This document shows, piece by piece, positions 1 through 9,639 of a DNA stretch of 64,000 nucleotides. Numbering within the stretch: the stretch's first letter is position 1; each line of letters starts with the position of its first letter. A model generated the notes under the pieces. The model saw only the letters and a list, made by a program, of their open reading frames with translations. It did no database searches and was not told the origin of the DNA. A program made the position numbers and the translations under genes. Source of the stretch: Spizellomyces punctatus DAOM BR117 (Eukaryota; Chytridiomycota; Chytridiomycetes; Spizellomycetales; Spizellomycetaceae); the NCBI RefSeq assembly GCF_000182565.1, contig NW_015971537.1, forward strand, positions 476,732-540,731. The letters are read 5' to 3'.

Positions 1-243
1 ATAAGGGGGTCTTAAAAGGCACACGATGTGCGAAATAAATTGAATATGAGAAGAACAGAGCTATCTAGCTGGTGCATGTGCATGTCGTTGAGTAGTGTAA
101 CGGTTCTGAGAAGTAACTCCAAATTGCCAGGTAAATACTAGAGTTGCATACTGATGAATCATGGTCGCTCTGTTGGATTCCCACCTGCCCACCGGTACCA
201 GGAGATAATAATTAGTTATATTAACGCTTCCGCAACCACAGTC

Positions 244-315
244 GGGGGTTTAGATCAGTGGTAGATCGTCCGCTTTGCATGCGGAAGGCCGCGGGATCGA
301 GCCCCGCAACCTCCA
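244..315 (+). tRNA. tRNA-Ala (anticodon TGC)
   Basis: A 72-nt cloverleaf can be drawn directly. The acceptor stem is GGGGGTT (244-250) paired with AACCTCC (308-314), with one G:U pair and discriminator A315. The anticodon stem CCGC/GCGG encloses the loop TTTGCAT, giving anticodon TGC. The T arm reads CGGGATCGAGCCCCG. There is no intron. A T-run at about 336-341 could end Pol III transcription. The same 72 nt occur again at 9342-9413. Confidence 0.95.
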
Positions 316-987
316 TTTCCTCATTGCAGTGCCCTCTTTTTGCATCAATTGCCGTCATGGTAAACTGCTGAACACAGGCCCTGTTGTTATCCAGCCATGG
401 CAGAGACCTGGGTGCAATGGATGCTTCAAGCTGCAATTCTCAAGAAAAAAAAAAAAACAATATAATGTATTGACCAGCAGTACACCCCATCTATATTCTG
501 TCCTTTTTCCCTACCCGCTAGAACGACCCATCATAGAATTAAAAGAGTTTCCATATAAGCTAAAAGGGGAAATCGAAAAATGAGGTCCTAGCACAAAAAA
601 CAAAGAACTGTAACCTGCACAATCCAAACCCTACCAAATACCTCCCCAAACTCTACGCCAAAAATAAAACTCGTATATATATACATGATAAACCAAAAAT
701 TCCCCATCCATCATATTCCACTGGGACCTTTTTTCCTTTTTTTTCCCAACGCCATTTCCCTTTTGTTCTGGGGGTATACAGTTGTGAAATAGGGGGAAAA
801 AACGCTTTGAAAAAAAAAAAGAAAAAGAATAACTAGGACGAATCTATACACTTGAAAACGCTTTTGAGGTTTTGGTTTGGTTTTTTTCTTATCGGATTGG
901 TTTTTCGTTTTTGTAAACATGTTGCGGGACAACTTTTGTCGGTTGCGGTTCTTTCGAATCCATTCGCGAAATGTCGATGAGATATAA
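316..987. other. Intergenic, A/T-rich, no gene seen
   Basis: Between tRNA-Ala and the stop codon of the minus-strand gene at 988. It is rich in poly-A and poly-T runs and holds only short, low-complexity open frames. It probably contains the 3' UTR and polyadenylation region of the minus-strand gene. Confidence 0.6.
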
Positions 988-2234
988 TCAATACGCATTT
1001 TCTTCTTCGATCCACCATCGCTTTGCTGCAAGTCGCAGGATCTGCTTGTTTGGGATCGGTGCTGGGCTGGGCCGTGCAAGGACGGTATCCATTTCGTTAC
1101 GTATGGCATTCCGCTGTTCAAACAGGGTTTCCTTGGCTGATAAAGTTCAAAGAGATTAGAAAATGACTACGCCCAGAAAGGAAATGAAAGATGGTAATAC
1201 ATACCAGCCCATCTCTCCCAAAAGTCCCGTAATCTGCGTTCTTTGAGGTCCCCAGAATGAGCTCCCACAAGGGTTCTTCTATGGTCATCAGCGGTTCGAC
1301 TGGTAGCACTGTAGCCAGTAATCGGAGAGAATCTCGCGCTTTTAGGAGAGGTCGGTGTGCGGGCACGAAGCTTTTTTAAAGAATCACGACGCTGCGTCAG
1401 CGCTTCCGAAATCTCTTGTTCTGTTCGAGGGGACACCACCGGTTGCTTGGACAGGCTGCTCAGCTCTGTTGGTGATGTACGGAGTTTGCTAAGGAGCTGC
1501 GCACGTTGCTTTCTACGTTGGACTTCCTCAACGTCTTGACGAGCTTCCTCGTGCATCCAAGGGTGTGTCCGCAAGTTTGATAGGAATTGTCTGCGGCGCT
1601 GCTTTTGCAGCTTGTCTTCCTTTAACAGTTCCATTTGCCTGTCGTGCCAGGCCCACCATCTTCGTAGACGTGCCTGGTCCCACACGCGTAGAATCGCTTC
1701 TTGACGGAGATCTCGGGGCTTTTTGGGCGTAACTTGGTAAACTTCAGGTATATAGGTATGTTTTGGAATGGGAATAGGTGACGATGTGGATGTTGTGCCA
1801 GGAAGACGCTGTTCTCTTCTTTGCTGCCGGGCGACTCGAGCAGAGCGCAACTTGTAAACGACCAAGTTAATGGGCGACGCTTCGGGTGGGAGAGAGGTTT
1901 GGGAGGAAGGGATTTCATTCTGATGTGGAGGTTCACCCAAGCAAGACAAGGAGAGAGTGGCGGATTGGAAATCGCCGGCTGCGGCATTGTTGTCGATGCT
2001 CGCCAAGAATTCTCGCAGCAAGCTTAGAGCGTTTTCTACAAATTCTGCAAATGGACAGTCGTTGTCAATGAATATTGCGCTGGTAAATAACATTTTGCAT
2101 GAGAGAGGGAGCATACCATTTCTGACCGACACTGGTACCGGCACCGACACCTTTTGTGAAAGAGAAGGCTCTCGCAAGGACGATGTTTGAAGCTTCATGG
2201 AAGCCAGTTGAGGTGACTGCAACAGCGCAGACAT
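988..2234 (-). CDS. Unrecognised basic Trp/Arg-rich protein (about 368 aa)
   Basis: Three exons are modelled on the minus strand: 2117-2234, 1205-2044 and 988-1136. The ATG is at 2234-2232 and the TGA at 990-988. The last intron (1137-1204) has a clear GTATGT donor and a TATCAG acceptor. The first intron (2045-2116) is 72 bp, so the frame also stays open if it is retained. The N-terminal third looks disordered. The middle (about residues 140-230) is strongly charged, with Trp-Arg clusters such as RRWWAWHDRQ and repeated RxxQLLSxLRT-like segments. This suggests an extended helical scaffold, loosely like centriolar repeat proteins, but I recognise no family. The C-terminal exon keeps the same style (KRWWIEEENAY). 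Confidence 0.65.
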
Positions 2235-3478
2235 GGCTTAAAAACGTCTTTTGTGTGTGTGTGTGCAGAATAGCGTCCGCACAATAAAACAATGCGTGTG
2301 TTGTTGTTCGTGAGAAAACGGTATCTGTTAAGTCTATGCAAGAGAAATTCCCCGTGTGCCAAGTATAAACAACCAAGCCAAAAGGGAAAAAAATGAAGGA
2401 GTGATGACGGGCTCTCGCTGGGGGGAGGATCCTATGTTCTTTTAAGGGGGGAAGCGTCGCGGAAATAAATATCGATTGTTCTCGTTTTTTGGGTGTTTTT
2501 TGTTGATCCAAACGATATTCTTGTTCTTGACCGTTCAGAGCGACCTCAACATGACGTGTGTGTAGTTGGTGGATAGCGCCAGGGTATTAATAATGATGAC
2601 GATGCTCGTTGCAGTGCAGCAAGCGAGACCAAAAAGGCTAGGGTTGAAATGACGATGAAATCGAAAGGGTATGGTTATAAAAAGCCGTTGAACGAGAAGC
2701 AAGCAGGAAAGTAGGAAAGCAAAGGTGGCGATGAAAAAAGGGTAGATTTGTTAAACACAAAAATAGAGAGAAATCCCGGGTCTTGTCTAGTGGAAATACT
2801 ATAAACCTTTTTTCTTCTTTTTTTACTTTTGGCCGTTTTTTCTCTCTCTCTCTTCTCTCCCTTCCCCTCACGCGCGCGCTCTCTAAAAGAAAGATGGGGG
2901 CCGAGTAATTCACAACAAAAAGAAGAAGAAGAGAGCGGCAACTTTCTTACAGAGTGTCCAATTGCTAAAACAACAATGAATAATTACTAAGTGTTACAAC
3001 TCTCTCTACTACTAGTCATTTTCTGTTGCTGTGACCCACACACACATCCTTACTACCAATAATAACCAATTGAACAAGTGTTTCCAACTCGCTTTTGTTA
3101 CTCTCCTTCTTCTTTTACACAACAGCTGACGGCCCACTATAGGAACAAACTTTCCCAATAGAAAATTACAATTGGAGAAATTTGTATGCATTTTTTGAAA
3201 CTTTTTTTGGTGAGACGACTTTCCCAGTTGTAGCCCCCATTTCGAGTTCTCCCATTTTGTCCCATCCATTTGGATTCCCGGCAATTGGAGTCAGACCGGA
3301 GGCTTAGTCGCGAGGATAGGCACGTGTGCATCACGCCACACCGCTTATGCAATCAGAACATTCCCAACATTTATTGCAATAGAACAAAAAATCATTTGAA
3401 AAACAACCCAACACACACACACAAAAGTAAACTGTACAAAAGGATTTACATGAAACAACCCATAGCCATTTTATTCTT
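2235..3478. other. Intergenic with simple-sequence tracts
   Basis: This 1.2-kb stretch lies between two minus-strand genes. It holds a CT-rich microsatellite near 2838-2870, CA-rich tracts near 3035-3048 and 3409-3423, and many poly-T/poly-A runs. The open frames here are low-complexity and overlap one another, so I call no gene. It must contain the promoter of the gene at 988-2234 and the 3' end of the gene at 3479-4918. Confidence 0.6.
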
Positions 3479-4918
3479 TCATGCCTGAATTTGACTAGTG
3501 CTGGACTCGACCGCTTCCGCCGCTCCCGCCACGAGTGCCTCCCCAATCGTCAGTTTCACCCGCTTTGCCTTGACTGCTGGTTTCCCGCTCGCGTCTCCCC
3601 CGCGTTTCCTCTTGGTCATCTTGGATGCATCTGCTATGGGATCCGGAAGGGGAGTGCGGGGTGTGTAGGCTGCGGAATGGTGGGGTGGAATGTATGGGCT
3701 GTAGTTGACACTAGGATATAGGGCGGGATGGAAGGGAAGGGCCGAGGTGCCAAATGGTGAAAATGACGTTGTAAAGGGTCCACCGCTGAATGGTGTTGTG
3801 GTGCCAAAGTGGTTCGATGTTGGCGGATGAACATACGGGTGCTGGCGCTTGTTACGGACGCGATGGGATGGAGGAGAGACGGTGGGGTAAGGCGGAAATG
3901 AGCTGGGCATGGGAGGTGGCGGCATTTGAGCCGATGGATGGCGCATTCGGTTGGTGTGAGACGACATTCTAGGTGTCGATACCGGTGCACTAGAGCTGGA
4001 TCCGTTGGTTCTATGAACGTCGTCTCCATAGTTACCAACGTCGCGAGCAGCCTCATACCAATTGGTAATCATCTGCATGTCCATGACCGTTGGCACTGTG
4101 CTGGTGGCGTGACTTTCTTTTTGCGCCTTACGACTCGACGACGCTGCCGGAGCACTGGCATTGGACCCCGTAGATCCTTCGTCTGGGGATGGGCTAACGG
4201 GTTTGGCCGGACAGACAAACTTGATGTAGACGCCCGTGCCCTTGATTCCCTTGCCGCCAGTGTTGAAATGAGACGGTAAATGTTGGTATGTTGACGGCAG
4301 AGTATCAGCAAAAGGTGAGGCAAACGAGAAAGGAAAGTAGCCGCCGGCAAGTTGAGGACTTTGATACAGGCCATTGGCCGTTCCATCAGTGTCCAAAGGA
4401 CTCGGCTCGGCTCGGGCTAAACCCATCTTTTGTATTTCCCGAGTATCCACGGGAATGTTGAACGGATCTGGTGGTATAATGGATGACAGTGCGGACACGG
4501 CTGAAGTTGCTGAAGCAGGATAGTGACGAGAAAATTCATACGTAGGGTCGTATCGTGACCGGCTGCCAGTGCCTGCACGAGCGCCAACCATCCCTCCAAC
4601 CAATCCTTTACTCCCTGTAGTCTTTGACTCCAAAATGTTGATCAGGCCAATTTGGCAAATAGCCCCCCACGGCGCAATGTACCCGCAGTTGCCAATGTCT
4701 TCTCTGGTCCATTTTACATGATTCAGATAGTGATGAAGGGAAGCCACTGCCGGTAAAAAATCTCTCGATCCAGCAAGCTCAACAAGGCGCTCAAATGCTT
4801 CACAAACGATGGGATCCAGAGGAACCGACAAATCTAGTACCAGGCGAGCAAGATCTTCAATCTCTCGAATGTCATGAATGTGACGGGCAGATGAAAAGAT
4901 TGGTGGCGGCTCAAGCAT
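3479..4918 (-). CDS. Unrecognised protein with Pro/Ser-rich tail and nuclear-signal-like C-terminus (479 aa or longer)
   Basis: Uninterrupted frame from an ATG at 4918-4916 to a stop at 3479. The first about 100 residues look folded (ARHIHDIREIEDLARLVLDL; then a WTREDIGNCGYIAPWG segment). Residues about 100-430 are Pro/Ser/Thr/Tyr-rich and probably disordered. The C-terminus carries a basic cluster, TKRKRGG...VKAKRVKL, that resembles a bipartite nuclear import signal. A nuclear regulatory role is only an inference. Upstream minus-strand sequence (about 5010-5230) contains codon-like stretches flanked by possible splice sites, so one or two 5' exons may be missing from this model. I could not find a frame-consistent join. 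Confidence 0.65.
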   Translation of the reverse strand: MLEPPPIFSSARHIHDIREIEDLARLVLDLSVPLDPIVCEAFERLVELAGSRDFLPAVASLHHYLNHVKWTREDIGNCGYIAPWGAICQIGLINILESKTTGSKGLVGGMVGARAGTGSRSRYDPTYEFSRHYPASATSAVSALSSIIPPDPFNIPVDTREIQKMGLARAEPSPLDTDGTANGLYQSPQLAGGYFPFSFASPFADTLPSTYQHLPSHFNTGGKGIKGTGVYIKFVCPAKPVSPSPDEGSTGSNASAPAASSSRKAQKESHATSTVPTVMDMQMITNWYEAARDVGNYGDDVHRTNGSSSSAPVSTPRMSSHTNRMRHPSAQMPPPPMPSSFPPYPTVSPPSHRVRNKRQHPYVHPPTSNHFGTTTPFSGGPFTTSFSPFGTSALPFHPALYPSVNYSPYIPPHHSAAYTPRTPLPDPIADASKMTKRKRGGDASGKPAVKAKRVKLTIGEALVAGAAEAVESSTSQIQA

Positions 4919-6226
4919 TGTTTGGGGGGCGACCTTGTTGTCCGAGAGGGAATGGAATAGAGGTTATGTCGCGGCTGTTCCGGGTATGTGTTTGCGGGTA
5001 CCTTGAAAGTTTATACAGGTCTGGTTGGTTAGGACGTTGCTCAATGAGGATCTGAATACGACAGGAAACCAATGAATAAGTAAGTTCGACCATAGGCAGA
5101 ATAATGAGGCGTAAGAGGGCGCCGGTCTGCGGTACCTTTTCAAAAGCTAACAAACAATACTTTCCAAATCGTTTCAATGCTGAGGATGGTGGTGCTCTCT
5201 GGTCCGAGGAATAGGGGTGTTATATGAAGGGAGCGGTTGCTGTCGAATGTTCTGATTATACTTGGCTCGTCGAGAAATGTTGAGAAAACACCGTTAAAGG
5301 CACAGGTACAAGTTGATAGTTAGGAGAGTTGGGAGCAGTCTCGGAACAATACCCCCAGCGCATGCCACCCTCGAGTTAAAGAGTGACCCCAAGGAATGAA
5401 AAAAGGTGAACAAAACGAGCGCGTAATTATGGGATTCCCAAAATTTCGGCCCATCACTTCCCGTGACATTTGGAATAGGGGAGATTGTTTGTATTATCGA
5501 TATGCTTGTTCAGCTTCCCATGGAATTTTTGCGGGTCTATCGGTATGTACCTTTGAATTGAACAAGGCCCGCTTCGCGCCGTCATTCAATTTCTGGATTG
5601 GGGGTCTGAAGACCTAGACGAGTAGTGAACAGACGCGCGGTTGCTGACATAATCATATTATTGAGTTCGATTCCAATGCATTGCATCATGTGATCTTGTT
5701 GCTATGACATGTACCCTGAGCTCGTTTGCCAACCCTGATGCGAAATCCCGTTGGGTATCTAAAGCGGCTCCAACAAGTATTTTGCCGTCATCTTTACTCC
5801 AATTTTCCTTACTTCTGAACGAATCCACGTAATTTCTTTACCTGGTTGAATTCGTAAGTCCAGATTTATCTAGAGCGAGGGTCAAAAGACGGTCCATCTT
5901 GGATTTAATCGCACGCCGCATCTCACCATTTCACTCCGCCTTCAGTTAAACCTTATCGTCCCTCCTTGTCTAGATTGAGCGAGCATTATTGCAGACGCTG
6001 TCTCTTGACTGCTGTCTTTAGGATTATAAGAGGTACGAGTTTGTGTATGACCCGGGTCGTTGTCCATGTGTGCGAAAACACCTGTTCACCGTTCCCACAA
6101 ATCTGTGTTTATCAGGCCGTGAAGCTAACATCTGTAACACTGTATCCCTTCTCACAGCATACCACTGACCGCCGCATCGTACTCGTATTTCATACACACA
6201 TACCCATACTACACAATCGTCATACC
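4919..6226. other. Divergent intergenic region; possible unplaced 5' exons
   Basis: 1.3 kb between two divergently transcribed genes. The left third (about 4960-5230, minus strand) may hold 5' UTR or small coding exons of the gene at 3479-4918. The right end (about 5960-6226) is probably the SEC14 5' leader. A candidate 5'-UTR donor (GAGGTACGAG, near 6030) is visible there but not proven. Nothing else was recognised. Confidence 0.5.
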
Positions 6227-7186
6227 ATGTCCTCAGAAAATCTGAATGGCCGACTGGGACATCTCACTCCCCAGCAAGAGGAGACGCTAGCGCAATTCAA
6301 GAAGGAATTGGAGGCGGAAGGATATTATGATCCAGAAAAGAATGACGATCATAGCCTGCTTCGTTTCCTTCGCGCTCGGAAGTTTCTGATTCCTGCGGCA
6401 AAAAAAATGTGGATTGATTACCAGAATTGGCGCAAGGAATTTGGAACGGACGACATACTGCATAATTTCGACTTTCCCGAATATCCCGTGGTGAAGAAGT
6501 TTTATCCGCGATTCTACCATAAAACGGACAAGCTCGGTCGTCCAATTTATATTGAACAGCTTGGCGGTGTGGATGTCAAGCAGCTGTTTGCGGTTACAAA
6601 CATTGACCGGATGTTGAAGAACCATGTGTACGAGTACGAGAAACTTGTTCATTACCGGTTGCCTGCTTGCTCAAAGAAGGCTGGTCGCTACCTCGAGCAA
6701 AGCTGTACAATTCTGGATCTGAAGGGAGTGTACATTACCCAATTCCCCAGCGTTGCAAACTTGGTCAAGCAAGTATCGACGATTGCTCAAAATTACTATC
6801 CGGAAATGTTGGGCAAAATGTACATCATCAATGCCCCCATGCTCTTCACTGGAGTATGGTCGGTCGTCAAAGGATTCCTTGATGAGGTAACGGTCAGCAA
6901 GATCAATATTCTGGGTTCAAGCTACAAGTCAAAATTGCTGGAGACGATCGATGAATCTTCTTTGCCAAAATTCTTTGGAGGAACTTGCGAATGTGCTGGT
7001 GGATGCCAACATGCAGACCAGGGCCCGTGGAATGATGGGACGGTGGAAGGATATCCACAAGAGGAGTTAGAGAAGGTAAGCTACTATCTAATGTATGCTC
7101 CCTGCAAACATTTTGAAACTAACGGGGGCCTACTATAGTTTAATCGGCTTTACGGACCCAATGTGGGGACAGTTGCCAAGAGCTAG
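6227..7186 (+). CDS. SEC14: Sec14-type phosphatidylinositol/phosphatidylcholine transfer protein (298 aa)
   Basis: Sec14 exchanges phosphatidylinositol and phosphatidylcholine and couples lipid metabolism to vesicle export from the Golgi. Two exons, 6227-7075 and 7139-7186; the intron (GTAAGC...CTATAG) removes an in-frame read-through tail and restores a C-terminus FNRLYGPNVGTVAKS. The CRAL-TRIO N-domain motif LLRFLRARKF is at about residues 44-53. The lipid-binding core shows YHKTDKLGRPIY, VHYRLPACS and FLDEVTVSKI. Length matches the family (about 300). The open frame begins further upstream without an ATG; the ATG at 6227 fits the family N-terminus. Cytosolic/Golgi peripheral by family knowledge. 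Confidence 0.95.
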
Positions 7187-7320
7187 AGGAGGATACAAGC
7201 CCCAAAATTTACAAATGGATATTGTATCAGTTTATCAATACTATACCAGTATTGGCACCCGTGTAGAAAGCCGCAAGCTCCATCAGAGCACTTCAGTAAA
7301 CCAATTGTTGACAACAGTAT

Positions 7321-8443
7321 CTAATCGTCATCAGAGTCATTGTCCTCTGCCATTAGACCAGCAGCATATCCCGTTCCCGTAAATTGCATCAACACTGAAG
7401 CTGTTTCATCCGACTTTGCAATGTCGACGGCTGATTTCCCATCATTGTTTCGAATTCGTGTGTCTATTCCCTCTTGGTCAAGAAGCTGTTGGACAACTTT
7501 TGTGTGGCCGCCTTCAAGTGTAAAGGTATAAGTGTCCCGCAAAGTGCCCATCATGCCAAAACCCTGCCGCAAATCTTACCCCACGCGGCTAGATGCAAAG
7601 GCGTATCGCCCAGCTTGTTCTATGTATACAAAATAGACCATTTAATCTTTCACACTCGAGCGGATGGGCTAGTCAGGAGAGCTCTACCTGAGGATTCAAC
7701 GCGGGTCGCCTCTGTAATAATAACGCAACGATCTGCGCATGACCTCCACGACAGGCCCAATGAAGAGGTGTATTTCCAGCTTTATCCAAGCCATTTACGG
7801 ATACTCCTGCCGAAAGGAGTTCTTGCGTAAATCCGACATTTCCTTTCAAATCGTCAATTTAGGGAATATGTTCTTGTTCAATGGCTCCTTTGCATGACTC
7901 TATGCTCACCTCGCTTGGCAGCTTCTACATACGCAGATAAAAGTTGCTTTAGCTCTGAGATCTTCAGAAAACAGCAAAGAGTCTAACCATGTAAAGGATT
8001 GTCTATCTCGGCCGTATTTTCTCCAACTGAGACGAAAAATCGTTTGTAAAAGCATTTTTCAAAACAAACCCACATGTCCCGATCCAAACTTTTGTACTGT
8101 TTTCGTACCATAGTTTCTAGGAACAAACCCTTCTCGCTCGTTACAACGACATTTCCACCAGTGTTCTTCGTCCTTGTTTAGTACACTTGAAGCAAGCAGA
8201 ATGAAAAACAATCGTCTCTGTAGAGAATTCTCATCATGAAACGTACAACAAGACATCTCCTTCATTGAAACTCAATTCATCTGAACGTTGAGCAGTATAA
8301 TCGTACAGCGCACGGACGACTTGAATTTCCTTTTTACCTGGCCTAAACCAAAAACATGCATGTAGTTGAATCAATTCTGTACAAAGTTCTTTTCTTGTAA
8401 ATGTGTTTCGTTACCGTGTGGGACGAGGAGGTGGAGCGGCCAT
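7321..8443 (-). CDS. OSTF1: OSTF1-like SH3 plus ankyrin-repeat protein (213 aa)
   Basis: Eight exons on the minus strand: 8415-8443, 8247-8342, 8109-8185, 7988-8026, 7910-7924, 7688-7842, 7580-7619, 7321-7511. All joins keep frame and give 213 residues, against about 214 for animal OSTF1. An SH3 domain (ALYDYTAQRSDELSF..., then HWWKCR and FVPRNY) covers about residues 15-70. A short linker IDNPLH leads into ankyrin repeats (NVGFTQELLSAGVSVNG, AGNTPLHWACRGGH, LGDTPLHLAAW) and an acidic tail EDNDSDDD. Known homologues are cytosolic adaptors. Exon 5 is only 15 nt, an unusually small microexon. Converges on SEC14 with 134 bp between stops. Confidence 0.9.
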
Positions 8444-8738
8444 GCTGGTAACGACGTCTATAAATCAATTTGACAAAACAATCTTTAGGTGGCAGAGGGA
8501 AACGGCAAACGCGAATGCAGCCATGTCCACGATGAGTCAGCACGGGGCGATCAAAGAGCTCTGGTATTTCTGCGCAGCGGTGAATGACATTAGTATTTGG
8601 GAGCAAAACACTCTACTGGTCAGCAACAATATCTGGAAAGCCCACATTGTTAAATATTAAATACAGTAGGGATGCCACTAATTTCAAAAAGAAAATCGCT
8701 GTACTCTGCTCACACTCTACATCCCTCCAACAACACTT

Positions 8739-9200
8739 TCACACCCGAATCTCCACCGCAGGCGACTCAAGCTTCCTCCGAGAATTAAACCTCGAATCCA
8801 AAAAAACCTTTGACAAAACCAACGTAACCCCCAAAACAGACTACCCAAAAAAACCAACCGTTAGTAAACCATCCCACTATTTCCTAGATCCACCAAAAAC
8901 ACAACCTCACACAGTATCGTCACAAATCCAGCAGTCGCATCAACCAACTTCATGTATATCGCAGTAATGATTAACCCAGTGGTAAACATGACTGACCACG
9001 CAAGAGAAATGTCCTATAAAACACAATGGAAACCAAACACTAGGATTCAGGGGCTCTAAAAGTGATGGTAATGCATGTTGCCTTGCCTTGGCAGACCGGT
9101 TTTTCCACATTGTGTAGAGTTGTGGTAAAAGGCATATAGCTAGTATGCTACCACCGAGGTATCCCAGCACTGTAGTGGCGACGGACGTAGTCCCGTCCAT
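8739..9200 (-). CDS. Single PQ-loop (SemiSWEET-like) membrane protein (111 aa)
   Basis: Three exons on the minus strand: 9087-9200, 8894-9013, 8739-8840. Residues 10-25 form a membrane helix followed by the PQ-loop signature LLPQLYTMWKNRSAKDISL. Two more helices follow (about 45-60 and 66-88), then a basic tail. One three-helix bundle is the SemiSWEET architecture; such proteins work as dimers and move sugars, but the substrate cannot be read here. The first intron (9014-9086) begins with GC, donor AAG|GCAAGG, and its removal is what completes the KDISL part of the motif. The second intron is only 53 bp, with donor GTGGAT and a TACTAAC branch site. Confidence 0.8.
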
Positions 9201-9341
9201 TTTCTATGAGTGGTCCAGCGGAGAATGAAAACTTATTATGCTTGTTGTGGTCGCTGCTCTAAGAAGTGGTAAAGTGGTTACCATGTTTACGGAGTTATGA
9301 TATAAGTATGTAGGTTGCATATTGTCTGTCATTTTCTAAAT

Positions 9342-9413
9342 GGGGGTTTAGATCAGTGGTAGATCGTCCGCTTTGCATGCGGAAGGCCGCGGGATCGAGC
9401 CCCGCAACCTCCA
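9342..9413 (+). tRNA. tRNA-Ala (anticodon TGC), second copy
   Basis: Base-for-base identical over 72 nt to the tRNA at 244-315, with different flanks. Acceptor stem, anticodon TGC and T arm are intact. A T5 run about 20 nt downstream (near 9434) can end Pol III transcription. Confidence 0.95.
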
Positions 9414-9639
9414 CTAAGCTTTCGTTTGGATAAACTTTTTGCTTTCCGCTCCTACCAAATTATTCTCGTTGGTTGTGAGACAGATGCATGATAATATGGT
9501 TGCTTCCATTTGTATTGCCGGGACACAGATTTTTCTCTCCTTTCCAATAGTTTTCCCCGTTCTTATGCAAATAAGCCAATCAACAATACGGGCCCGATTC
9601 ATAACACATCTTATTTCGTTGTGTATATCGTTGTGAATA

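Noticed and set aside
2638-2941. Overlapping Lys/Arg/Glu-rich minus-strand frames
   Set aside because: Produced by a purine-rich simple-sequence tract in two frames at once; not coding.
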